Shown here: one piece after another, positions 46,521-57,329 of the stretch
Layout of the letters: every line of letters starts with the position of its first letter
How positions within the stretch are numbered: the stretch's first letter is position 1
Notes under the pieces: generated by a model
What the model saw: only the letters and a program-made list of their open reading frames with translations
What the model was told of the DNA's origin: nothing
Database searches by the model: none
From: Utricularia gibba
Taxonomy: Eukaryota > Streptophyta > Magnoliopsida > Lamiales > Lentibulariaceae
Assembly: GCA_002189035.1 (NCBI GenBank)
Contig: NEEC01000012.1
Span: forward strand, 310,001 to 374,000
Length of the DNA: 64,000 bases
Direction: 5' to 3'
Made by a program: the position numbers and the translations under genes

Positions 46521-48879
46521 GTCATACATCTTCAGTTGCATTGCTTTCACTTGTGTTTTCCATTTTCGAATTTCAAGTATCAAGAATCTAAAATAAACAT
46601 TAGTCAAGTCAATACAAATAATCATTACGAATATATAATCAAAGTATCATTCTACCAATCAACAAGATTGTAAAAACTCACCGTCTTAAGTCTTCGTTGT
46701 AGTAAACTCGTCGACTTGTCTTGAGTTGCAAAAGTATAGGCTGCAAATTAATCTCAAAGTGAGAAAGAATCTCTTGAATTGCAAAGATGAGCCGTCGGGT
46801 AAATAGGAGTTGCAAAGAGGTAGGGAAAAATAAATTAGTATTAATTAAAAGGTTTTTAGATATATAATAAAAGATAAACTTAATAAATTACATATTTTAA
46901 TATTAATGTATTAAATAATATTAATTTATGCGCTATCGTACCGTCCTATTCACGTACTAACTATGTAGGATGTGTCGGACACTTAATTTTTCTAAAATTC
47001 TACCATATCTGACACCCTAGACGACCCCTCCCCCAATTTAGCCTTCCAATTCCCTCAGCTTATATGGAGAGCGGTCTTCGCTTTCCTCTTCATCTCCTCA
47101 TTGTCCAATTCTTGAACACATTCGCCGTTCCTCTTTTTCGTCTTTCCCCCAATTCGATATTCTGTTTTACCACCTTTCTCTTCTATTCGGCGGGTCTAGA
47201 CCCGAATCTAACCCTGGTGGATTTTTTTCCAACTTTTCAAAGTCTAATCTGTAAACCTAAACGTCTGATGCACGGCTTTTCTCACTTCCAATTTCGCCAG
47301 TTTGAGGATCACCCTGATTTCATTCTGAAAGCTCTCGATACTCATCACAATTGGTGGTCTTCCTTCGTTTAGGTTGCTCCTCCGTCTGGGGCTAGATGGA
47401 ATTTTCCGATCAAACCCTCCACTCCTTTCAAAATAAAACTTTTCGGTCGCTTTCACCCTTTTGACGACTCTCGTAGAGACGTATATCGAAGACTGGCCGG
47501 GTGTTCCGTCAGGTTCGAGTCTCTCGCATGCCTCCTTGTCGGCATGCGGGATCGTCGGTCGTAATCGGGTCGGGCAATGGCCTGATTTTCTTATTCCCCC
47601 GGGCTCCACTTTGGAATATCGGCACCTTTTGCAGTCTCCACGTAATGTTCCTTCTGATCCGGCTACACTATCCAGCCCCGACTTGATACCCCTTTTTCCT
47701 TCGATCCGGCTCCCGAGCCCCCGACTCGTCTTCCGGCTCAAAAGAAAAGAAAGAGGGTTAAGGCTTGTGTTCAGAAGCCTTCGAAAAGGATAAGAGGTAG
47801 TCAAGTTCCGCTTCACCTGCTTGCGATTTCTTTATCAGTATTTCACCATTTTTCCCACCTACTACCGAAGATATGACTCCTAGAAGCGCTTTGGAGGACT
47901 CGGTCATGGCCCGCTTCTCGACTAAGATGCGTCGGGTACAAGAATCGGATGCCCCCCTTCCATGCAAGTTTTTCTTCTTCTTTTCCTCTTTCTCTCTCTC
48001 CTTCACCGCGACCCGTTGAGGACCCACTCTTGATGCGGGGCACTTTTCGGCTGCCACATCCGTGTCGCTCCCTACAAATGAATTAGGGAGGATTCCCACC
48101 CCACCGGTTCAGGTGGGGATGGATCCCACCTTCTCTCCTTCCTCCTTTCCACCGGAGCTTCGGAAAGCCTTAGAGGAGGCAACACCAGATCCCTTGGAAG
48201 CTCAACCGGAAATCATCCTTAAGGGGATTTGGCAGGTAACTTTCCTTCTTTTTTCTTCTTCACTCTCTCTTTTTTTTTTTTTTTTGGCCTGATGAACTCC
48301 TTTTTTAGGCTTTGACCTTTGGATGGGGATAAAGGGTTGGGATCCGCCTCTGAGGAAATTTCTCAGCTTTGAGCCCGAGTTGAGGCATAGGACGCGAAGA
48401 TAAAATCATTGGGAGAAGAGGGGAATGCGCTGAGGTATATGCTCGGAAAACGCACCCGCAAGGAGGAGGAACTGCAGACCCTAGTGAAAGAGATGGGGAA
48501 GGTGATCGACGATGCCAACTTCGAAAAGGAAGACTTTAAGACGCGTTCTGGGAAGGTTGAGGAGGAGTTGAAGCAGAGTAAAGAACGTGTTTCAGCCTTA
48601 GAGGCCGAACTACTCAAGCAAGAGGCGTCCTAGAGGGAGGTTTTAGAGAACTTTGTGAACTCGGCATGCTTTTCCGAGTTGTCAGACATCTATGCTGGTG
48701 ATTTAATTGGTCTACTCCTGCATCGACAATGATGTCAGATCAGTAAGGAGTTTGGGCTATCCATTATGGATCCTCTTTTTGGAAAGATCAACCCGTTGAC
48801 GAAGGACGAGAACATGCTTGACGTCGTCCCGGATATTTCTCCCGCACCTGAATTCAGTTTCGAAGTGGATCGGGAACGC

Positions 48880-49913
48880 CTAGGTGCACTTATTCGAGCC
48901 AGAGTCGATCGGGAGAACGTCTCCGAGATTCTTCGGTGGGGATTTGGATAGACATTGACTCAGCTTTGATGTTCCCAAGGCCCGCTTCATTATTTCTACC
49001 CTTTCCTTCAAATCTAGCTGGACGTCATGTGCGAGACAGTTGAACCGGTTGATGAATCTCCTTAAGCTTTCTCTTCTGTGGTCGTACCAAATGAAATACA
49101 ACGCTGCCTTTGAGGGTGGAGCCTCGATATTGACAGCATATCGAGTGGTGAAGAGTAGCACCAGATCTTGGCTCCCTTCTGGAGCGAGCAAGCAAACAAC
49201 TTACACTTCGTGGCTTCCGAATGTTGGACCATGGCCATCCTTATGTCGAAATCGATTACGTGAGATATGGGGTCTCCCTTCCCATCATATGTGGGCAGTC
49301 CATCGGGGACTTTGAATCCCTTTTCGGGCTCTTCACGGATCAATTTATCTGAGAAGGGATCAAAACGAAGTGCGGGGGTCCTTGCAGCTCCTTCCACACT
49401 ATTCTTCAAAGCTAGATCAATGTCGGCAAGAACGTCTCCTCTTCCAATGCAAACATTCTGGTCGAAGGCGTCCCTGAAGCCCCTACTCTCTTTCTCTCCT
49501 AGTAGTGTTCGCGCGGCGATGAGCTTTCATCTTTCCCGGATCTGATCCAACTCTCTTTTTAGTTCTTCTTCCCTTTTTTCTAAGAATTCATTAGTCATGT
49601 TTTTCCTATCCGTTCCGGGCTCATAAATGACTTGGTTGCGCCTTTTCCTTCGCAGTATCTCCTCCTCGATCTCGGACTCAGTCTCCGTATCTGGGGGGTA
49701 TTCCGGAATAAGGGGTTGCTTCTCCGCTCGTGGTGCAGTTTCGGGTGTTCCCTCCTGGGCATTGGAGTTCAGACCTGAAGGTGCCCGGAAGTCGGCGAGG
49801 ATTTCCGTTAGCAAGGCCTTCAGTTGTTCCCTGCTGGTGATCATAAGACCGAGGTCTTGCACGTCAGTGCTTCCGTCATGAGCCGGGTCGGTGGCTGTGC
49901 TATTTTCCGCCAT
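48880..49913 (-). pseudogene. Damaged gag of the gypsy element
   Basis: ATG at 49913 opens MAENSTATDPAHDGSTDVQ, a charged N-terminal region rich in Glu/Arg that ends at a stop at 49527. Then 49409-49062 reads KGFKVPDGLPTYDGKGDPIS, HVIDFDIRMAMVQHSEATKC and KLFACSLQKGAKIWC, and in a shifted frame LFTTRYAVNIEAPPSKAAL, LRRFINRFNCLAHDVQ. These are the successive blocks of plant gypsy Gag. Several stops and shifts separate them. The CCHC zinc knuckle and protease that should follow are absent: the sequence passes almost directly into the C-terminal part of the antisense ORF. Confidence 0.75.
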
Positions 49914-49967
49914 GATCCGCGCTTAGCGAGTGGCTCTTGTGGATTTCTCGAGTGGGACTGTAGAACG

Positions 49968-49991
49968 TAGCCCCACGGTGGGCGCCAAAAA
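49968..49991 (-). other. Primer-binding-site region of the gypsy element
   Basis: Immediately inside the 5' LTR (minus orientation) is TTTTTGGCGCCCACCGTGGG. The 'TGGCGCC' core in this position is characteristic of tRNA-primed plant gypsy elements. The exact tRNA is not assigned. Confidence 0.65.
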
Positions 49992-50516
49992 TGTTACGGG
50001 TGAAAATCGGTATGCCTGACTGGGCTGATTTTCGGGTCGTGGGTGGTGTTGTTTCCCCTCTTTTTTTTGTCGTCTGTTCGATTTGATTGGATGAAATGGA
50101 AGTAGACGGGGATTTTTTAAGTGGAAACCACTGTTAGGAGGAAAAACCACGGAGCTATCAGAGCTCGCCAAAGAAAGTCTCTTTTTTTTTTTTAACTAGA
50201 TGGAGATGGTGAAGAAAGATACAGGATTTTTTTCCACCATGATTTCTCCTACTTATAAGGAGGGAAAGGGGACCGATCCGACCGCATCATGAGCTTCGCA
50301 GGTGTCGGCTATCTTTCTGCACTTGTGCTATGATCTTGTTTTTCACACAATCGCCGCCCATTCTGCCGTGGTTTGGTTACTCTTCGGATTGAACCATGCC
50401 ACTCTGTCAAATCCTCTGACAAATATCAATCTGTTGATAGACATTATCTCATCAATAACCCCGCTTGGCAGCCTTTTTGACAAACCAATTATCCCCAGCT
50501 GGTTTGTATCCTATTA
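49992..50516 (-). repeat. 5' LTR of the gypsy element
   Basis: Same unit as 42768-43309. Its outer end has TATCCTATTA where the other LTR has TATCCTATCA, so the expected terminal CA is mutated to TA here. It is followed directly by the GGTAC duplication. Confidence 0.85.
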
Positions 50517-50528
50517 GGTACTTTTTTA

Positions 50529-53375
50529 TAGGGGTGGAAATGGGCCGGATTGAATCGGATTATGTTGAATTCAAAACCAAACCAATAAAAATATTTATAT
50601 CCAAAGCCAATCCAAAACCAAAAAAATTCTTGACATTGAAACCACATCCGATCCAAAAAAATATGTCTAAAACTAAATCCAAACCAAATTAAAAAATGCA
50701 TATTTGCATTCAAAATAAAATACATAAGTTCATAGCTTCAATCATTCTAATTGTAGCTTCATTCATTCAATATCTCCAAAATGATCTTTGTATAATCATC
50801 TAGTTCTTCCATATGAGAACCTGCGGAATCTGTAATAAAATGAATGAAAACATGTTAATATATAATTTAAATTGTATTAATAAAAATATTGAATACCATT
50901 ATCTTTCAATAACCAATCTTTGCAGCACACCAAAGCTTCAACAGTATCTGCACTCATTGCACTTCGATATTCATCTAATATTCTCCCTCCCATGCTAAAA
51001 GCTGACTCTGATGCAGCACTAGACACTGGAATATAAAAAGCCAATAGATCAATCTTAGTAGATCTCTCTATTCTCGGCTCATCCAAGTAAAGTTCTAGCT
51101 GATTTTCTTGAAGCTTTTGTCTACCTTCACTTGCATCGAAACAATCAAATGCCTAAATAATATAAAAATTGTTAGATGATAAAAGAATATATACAATAAA
51201 ATAATTTTAAAATGAAATATAAAAACTAATACCTTAAATATATCTATTGTATCATTATTGAAACTCATATCAATGGGTTGTAAAGAAACATCTCCACTAG
51301 TTCGTGTAGAACTCTTTTCTTGAGAATGTGAAGAAGCATACTCTTGATAAATCAAGTTAGTTTTTCTTTTATCTTTCGACACTCTACGGAATGATGATCC
51401 TCATTAAATGCTGAAAAACACCACTCAACAAATTGAAATTTGTATATTGGGTCAAATACCACTGCAACAGCCAAAAGTGTATGACATTCATTCCAATACT
51501 TTTCAAACTTTGAGTACATTTTAATGGCCATTCTCCTCATAAACTCAACTGGACTCTTCAATACGTTCATCAGTTTCATCTTAATCTTGAAAACCAAAGC
51601 AAAGTATAAGTGAGATGTTGGAGTCTTGATAGTAGAAACAATATGGGTAGCTTCATTGAAAACTTGAAGTAGCTCACATATTTTTTCAACTTTCTCCCAT
51701 TCATCATTGGTAGGACAATATTTGAAATTTGAATCTACCAAACTCAAATGTTCAAATGCACGCCGAAGATACAAAGCACATGATAGCATCATGTATGTAG
51801 AATTCCATCTTGTACATACATCTTGTCTCAAACTATGTTTTTGATCAAGATCACATATTGAAACACATTCTATAAATCTTTTCTTTCTTACCTGAGAACC
51901 TTTCATATATTTTGCACATTCTCTGATATTATTAACAGAAGCATCAATATCTTTCAACCCTTCTTGAACAATCAAATTTATAATATGTGCACAACAACGA
52001 ACATGTAAGAAATCACCTTCACTGATAAGATGACATCTTCCAAAATGAAACCTAACCCTTAACTCTTGAGCCAACACATCATTTGCAGACGCATTATCTA
52101 AAGTTATAGTAAACACTTTCTTCTCAATTCGCCAATGAGCTAGTAAACTAAATATTTTCTTTGCCAAACAATATCCACTGTGAGGAGGTGCCATAAAAGC
52201 AAAACTAAGTATTCATTTCTACATCATCCAATTAGAATCAATGCAGTGTATTGTCAAAGCTAAGTAACCATCAGAAACGATCGAAGTCCATAAATCACTA
52301 GTTAAACAAATTCTTCCTAGACAATCCCTTAGTTCACCTGCAAGCTTCTGACCCTCATTATGAAATAAATCCATAACATCACTTCTAGCTGTCTTTCTGC
52401 ATATATGTCTTATATCTGGTTGCAAATAATCAAAAATGTCACGAATACCTTCATACTCCACAAATAAAAATGGAAGTTCATGTTTAACAATAGCTTTAGC
52501 TAACAAATCTCTGAATTTGGCTTGTCTAAATGCTGCATTTCTTATGCCAACTGATGAGTCATTTTTACCCAAAAGTAATTGTCCAACATCCTTGCATTTA
52601 CGTCCTAGGCATTTCTCATAATGATTTCTCAGATTTGTTGTGCCACTATTTATACTTGCTTTATATATTTTCCCACAAGATTTGCATTTAGCTTTGTCCA
52701 ATTTATCCTTTTCTTGTACTAGCTCATAGTATTTCCAAATCTCTGAATAAAAATGTCTCTTTCTTTTCCCTGCCTTTGAACTATCAGATTCATTTTCCAA
52801 AATTTCAGTAAAATCAGTAGAATGAACCTCTTCATTCTCAACCACATTACTCATATCAACACCTAGTAATACAACAGAGTAAAACACCACAATAGATATC
52901 CATAAGTAAACTAAAAAGATAAGTAAAATACATTTATTTTAAAGTTGAATATATTGTATTATTCTTACCTGGTAAATCACTAGAGCAACCTCTTACAACT
53001 TGTTTCTTGGACATTTTCTAAAAAAATCGTCGCATGGTGGAGGAGGAAGAAGGGTTTTTTTAAGTAAATATACTGTTTTCAATCTCTTCAATGTCACGGG
53101 AAGAGTGAAGAATGGGAAAAGTGTATTATAATTAATGATACTGATTGATTTAATATTGGATTATTATTATTATATTTATTTATTTACTTAAAAAGATTGG
53201 ATTAAATGGGCCGGATTGGATTTACAATAAGTAATCCAAAACCATTCAAAACCAAATTGGATTATACATTTCAAAACCAAAACCAATGTGAATAAGTAAT
53301 ATTATAATCCATATCCAATCCAATTAAATTGGTTGGACCGGATCATCCCATTGATCCGATCCATTTCCACCCCTA
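50529..53375 (-). mobile_element. hAT transposon (RICESLEEPER type), inactivated, abutting the gypsy element
   Basis: Starts TAGGGGTGGAAATGGGCC and ends ..CCATTTCCACCCCTA, a 15-base inverted repeat of the TAGGGGTG hAT class. It is flanked by the 8-bp duplication CTTTTTTA (50521-50528 and 53376-53383). Its left duplication shares base 50521 with the gypsy GGTAC duplication, so it inserted precisely at the edge of that element. Subterminal DNA is rich in 'ccggattggat' and 'aaaaccaaacc' repeats, as in Ac-like elements. Confidence 0.9.
50877..52890 (-). pseudogene. Transposase of the second hAT element, broken
   Basis: Minus-strand reading: a BED-type finger with DKAKCKSCGKIYKASINSGT and LRNHYEKCLG (about 52700-52610), then RICLTSDLWTSIVSDGYLAL (52300-52250). 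Two in-frame stops follow, TAG at 52221-52219 and TGA at 52215-52213. The same frame then continues MAPPHSGYCLAKKI, VFTITLDNASANDVL, HVRCCAHIINLIVQEGL and RWNSTYMMLSCAL. A frame change occurs near 51355. After an intron (about 51237-51155) the end reads PVSSAASESAFSMGGRIL then TVEALVCCKDWL. In the dimerisation domain the usual WW-containing segment of about 25 residues between EPRIER and IPVSS is missing. The lesions make it non-functional. Confidence 0.85.
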
Positions 53376-53383
53376 CTTTTTTA

Positions 53384-54810
53384 TGTGACTTCTCATGGCA
53401 ATAAGAATGTTTTGGCAGCCATTCTTCAGAAGTTATTCTAGATACGCTAAGGACAATATGCACTCATAGGTGTCATGTGAGGTGATTTCTTGATACTTTT
53501 GGGAGAATGGCATTTTTTTGTTGGCTCATCAGGTTGAGGATGTTAAGATGCCTCATATTATTTCACACATAAGTAGTTGGGCTCGCCCATTACTTTTGCT
53601 ATAGTTGTTTCGAGTTGGCTAGGACAATTCAAATATTTTTTGGCAAGATCAAAAAAAGCTTCTATCGATGCTCCACTTAGTTGGAAGAATAAGACAATCA
53701 GAGTCTTTAGTAAACCCTAGTTATTTGCCTCCCCTCTAAGATGGGAGGAAATTGAGCTTGCTCTTCTGATTGATATCGTGTTTGTTACTCCAACTTGATA
53801 CCCTGTATGAAAAGATGATCTCACTATGGAGGTGATGTATGTTACAATCTTGCTAAATATTGTAATCTAGCATTTTCAACACATTAAAATAAATTTATAA
53901 ACCTACCTATTCTTCTACACAAATTAAAGAAATTAATATAGCGTGGTAAATAAAAGTCGAATTCATAAGGAATGATTGTAATTTTGTGAAATCTTTTACA
54001 TTTATTAGAAGTAAAGGGTTTGTGGGATTTTATATTTTCATGCAAAACATAAAATAGCCGTAAATAAAATCAATAAATTATAGGATTGAAAAGGTAAAAA
54101 ATGCTTAGAAAATCAAGGACACCAAGATCTAATTCTTATGTCACTCAAGATAGTTCTTAGGTTTAGATCCAATTTTATCACACCCAAAAGTTAGGAAAAA
54201 GACTGCAAGAATAGTTACCATATTAAACTCAAAAACTAATTATCAAAGAACTCAATTTAAAATATGATCCTTCCAAAAACAATATATTTCCTTTTTTTAA
54301 AATATGATGTAAATACTTATTGGGTAGTATGGGAAATAATGACCCAATACCTATACAACTTATTAGGTTTCAAATTGCAATGAATAACTGTTATTAGTTA
54401 GTTTAAAAAAAGGTACTATCAAATTCCATGTGTTATTTTTATTATATCAGTTTGATTAGAGAATGTCCTCAAACAAATCCTCGACAAAATATATCTCATA
54501 AAACTTATTACTTCATTTTTCATGATTTATCAAAAAAAGTTTAATTCATTGATTAAATCGATAAATAAAAATTCTAGAATTCGAAGGAAAAGTTAAATAT
54601 TATTTTTCATTTTTCATAATAATAATTATAAAATATGCAAGTATTTATATATGATTGTATATTACGTTAAAATTATAAAAATAACTAAAAAATAAAATAA
54701 AATCCAGATTTAATCACAAACCATATATAAATGGAAACAAAAATCACCAAAACGAAATTAGAAACGCCGCGTTGTCGTAGAGTTTGGGTGTGGACTCGCC
54801 TTCCCTGTGA
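53384..54810. other. Intergenic DNA with a possible further LTR-like repeat
   Basis: No gene was recognised. 53940-54300 contains 'aagtcgaattcataaggaatgatt' and, later, 'caaggacaccaagatctaattctt..tttagatccaattttatcac', which echo the layout of repeats A and B, but the match is weak. 54300-54750 is AT-rich. Confidence 0.3.
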
Positions 54811-55286
54811 TACGTATATATCTTGGATCGGGGCTCTTTAAGCTAAAGCCCAGGGTGAGTGCGGCGTGCGCTATTCCGGTTTGGCCTCAGGCGAGTCGCT
54901 TCGGTAAACTCTCTCGAATCTTCACTTTGTTGCCTCTTTCGTAGTCTTAATGTACGCTGCCTTTCTCTCTGTCTGTTTCGCCTGTTAATTGCGTTTGCAA
55001 TGGTTGTTTAGCGAAAATGATCCATCGACGGAGAATATTTGAATAAGAATGCAACTTTCTCGATTCGAGACTTTTGTACAGATTTTCATTATGTGTACGA
55101 TTGTGTATTGGCTGTTTCTGCTGTTAATGGTTGTTTTTACTCAGATCTGTATCCTGCGACTAGGCTTGGATTTGCTTGCTTTTCTTCGTCTTTTTATTTG
55201 ACTCATGTTATCCTGATTGTGTTGCTTTTTGTTGCCCTAGGTTGGCGACTTTTGTTTGGTTTTTGTTCGGCTGATTTTTAGAGTTA
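54811..55286 (+). promoter_or_regulatory. Core promoter and leader of the HDA19-like gene
   Basis: A TATA-like TATATAT lies at 54815-54821 in a GC-rich setting. The leader would begin about 30 bases later in 'ggctctttaagctaaagccc'. A leader intron is likely: 'tttttag' (AG about 55280-55281) precedes the ATG at 55287 by only 5 bases, and good donors lie near 54905 ('cggtaaact'). The open frame 55039-55281 lies inside this intron and is not a gene. Confidence 0.4.
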
Positions 55287-57329
55287 ATGGATACGGGAGG
55301 CAATTCTCTACCATCGGGTCCTGATGCTGTAAAGAGAAAAGTTAGTTATTTCTATGATCCCGAGGTTGGAAATTATTATTACGGGCAAGGGCACCCAATG
55401 AAGCCACACAGGATGCGGATGACGCACGCACTTCTTGCACACTATGGATTGCTTCAGCACATGCATGTTCTGAAGCCTAATCCGGCTAGGGAAAAAGATC
55501 TTTGCAGATTTCATGCTGATGATTATATTTCTTTTTTGAGGAGCATCACTCCTGAAACACAACAGGAGCAACTCAGGCAGTTGAAGAGATTCAATGTTGG
55601 CGAGGATTGCCCTGTTTTTGATGGTCTCTATTCCTTCTGCCAAACTTATGCTGGCGGTTCTGTTGGGGGTGCTGTGAAGTTGAATCATCAGCATTGTGAT
55701 ATAGCCGTTAATTGGGCTGGTGGTTTACATCATGCCAAGAAATGTGAGGCATCAGGTTTTTGCTATGTGAATGACATAGTGCTTGCTATTCTGGAACTTC
55801 TAAAAGTGCACGAGGTTCACTTCCATTATCTCTGTTCTCACATATTTAGTAGTCTTCTCTTCTAGATAGCTGACTAGTTGACTGATCTACTTGCTTTTCT
55901 ATGTTGGATGCATGGCATTATCTTTCTTCTTTTTTGTCGTGATATATTTAGCGTGGTTCATTTTGTGTATTAGATATACTCACTGTTATCATTTATTAAT
56001 ACCATTTTCGCTGTTATGCTTCTTTGTCAGCGTGTTCTCTATGTTGATATTGACATTCATCATGGAGATGGGGTGGAGGAGGCTTTCTACACCACGGACA
56101 GAGTGATGACTGTTTCTTTCCATAAATTTGGAGATTATTTCCCTGGTACTGGTGATATTCGTGACATAGGATACGGGAAAGGAAAATATTATTCTCTAAA
56201 TGTTCCGCTGGATGATGGGATTGATGACGATAGCTACCAGTCTCTATTCAAGCCAATAATAGGCAAAGTCATGGAAGTTTTCAGGCCAGGTGCTGTAGTA
56301 CTACAATGCGGTGCAGACTCCCTGTCTGGTGACCGGTTAGGTTGCTTCAATCTTTCGATCAAGGGACATGCAGAGTGTGTCAAGTTCATGAGATCTTTTA
56401 ATGTACCCCTACTGTTGCTTGGGGGAGGTGGTTATACGATACGTAATGTTGCTCGGTGCTGGTGTTATGAGGTAAGCTAATAATTCTGTGCCGGAAATTG
56501 TATGAAGCTTATTGATGTTACCAAGACTAATTGCATGTATTTACCAGACTGGTGTAGCACTTGGCATCGAACTGGATGACAAGATGCCACAGCATGAATA
56601 CTATGAATACTTTGGCCCAGATTATACATTGCATGTTGCACCAAGCAACATGGAAAACAAGAACTCTCGACATTTATTAGAGGATATAAGATCAAGGCTC
56701 CTGGATAATCTTTCGAAGCTTCAGCACGCACCCAGTGTCCAGTTCCAGGAGCCGCCACCCGATACTGAGCTGCCTGAGGTTTTCTCTTTTTCCTACTGTT
56801 ATGCAGAGAAAGGCTTTTTTGTTTCAGTATCACCAGAGGATGTTTTTTACTCCGACAATCTTTACGTATCTATGACATTCCCAGTTAACGTATCTCTCCA
56901 CTTTCAGATGGAAGAAAATGAAGCAGAGCCTGATGAAAGATACGATCCTGACTCGGATACTGATATGGAACGGTAAGCAAGCTTTACTTCTCTTCCCGAT
57001 CACTGCATTTCGGCCTACGGCCTTCATCGAGGCCTTGTTTTCCCCTTCTTCTCTTCCTTTCCCTATAATGAATGGCACTCCTAACTGCCTTGCATATGTA
57101 GCAAGTCTTTGACTGGAAGAGTGAAGGCTGAATTTCCCGAGCCTGAGGACAACAACATGGTACATTTTCAAGTGATATTTACTATCTAACCGGAGTTTCT
57201 CCAAGTGACTTCTCATCCCCATGCCCTTGGCCTGACACCTACGTTAACAATATTACTTTACAGGCGGATGTAAAAGAAGGCGAGCATCATGGGGACGTTG
57301 AAATGAAAACCTCCGAGCAGCTCGACTAA
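55287..57329 (+). CDS. HDA19: Class I (RPD3-type) histone deacetylase, HDA19-like
   Basis: Zn-dependent removal of acetyl groups from histone lysines as part of corepressor complexes in the nucleus. Six exons, 55287-55814, 56031-56471, 56548-56778, 56908-56972, 57102-57159 and 57264-57329, give 462 residues in frame. The N-terminus [18 protein letters not shown] is diagnostic of HDA19. Catalytic residues are all present: H148/H149 (AGGLHHAKK), D184 and H186 ([10 protein letters not shown]), D272 ([10 protein letters not shown]) and Y311 ([14 protein letters not shown]). The C-terminal tail keeps [14 protein letters not shown] and [12 protein letters not shown] but ends soon after at [10 protein letters not shown]; it is some 40 residues shorter than my recollection of Arabidopsis HDA19, so the tail is abbreviated or lineage-specific. 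It is convergent with the ATXR7-like gene. Confidence 0.96.

Larger units (their letters stand above)
43913..47020 (-). mobile_element. hAT transposon (BED/DUF659 type), near-intact, nested in the gypsy element
   Basis: The element starts CTAGGGTGTTGAG and ends ..CTGACACCCTAG, giving a 9-base perfect terminal inverted repeat (CTAGGGTGT). It is flanked by the exact 8-bp duplication ACGACCCC (43905-43912 and 47021-47028), the hAT signature. Subterminal regions share an inverted 'TTAGTACGTGgATAcgG' type motif (43942-43965 versus the complement near 46938-46966). The 3.1-kb interior carries one minus-strand transposase gene. Confidence 0.9.
43789..48860 (+). pseudogene. Antisense ORF of the gypsy element, split by a hAT insertion
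   Basis: The plus-strand frame starts MGRKSSELNISAIQAKYSI and continues IPDEYVVSQARDGQIPWG, the opening of the 'putative gypsy-type transposon' (Transposase_28-like) domain. The hAT insertion cuts it at 43912. If 43913-47028 is skipped, the frame resumes after the 8-bp duplication as LPQFSLPIPSAYMESGLRFP and LHLLIVQFLN, exactly the expected continuation. Further on, a stop at about 47370 and frame changes mark decay. A Glu/Lys-rich coiled coil at 48409-48633 (LQTLVKEMGKVID, KVEEELKQSKERVSALEAE) fits the C-terminal part. Such antisense ORFs are known from Tat-lineage plant gypsy elements; their function is unknown. Confidence 0.65.
42768..50516 (-). mobile_element. Ty3/gypsy (Tat/Retand-like) retrotransposon lacking pol
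   Basis: A complete insertion on the minus strand: LTRs at 42768-43309 and 49992-50516, flanked by a 5-bp target duplication GGTAC (42763-42767 and 50517-50521). In element orientation the upstream LTR ends ..CGTAACA, followed at once by a primer-binding-type sequence TTTTTGGCGCCCACCGTGGG. A damaged gag lies next (49913-48880), and an antisense ORF occupies the other end. Without the nested hAT the interior is only about 3.6 kb. No protease, reverse transcriptase, RNase H or integrase motif was found, so the element is non-autonomous or internally deleted. A hAT element interrupts it at 43913-47020. Confidence 0.85.

Noticed and set aside
55039-55281. 80-codon plus-strand frame before the HDA19 start
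   Set aside because: Lies inside the probable leader intron; hydrophobic low-complexity composition typical of T-rich introns.
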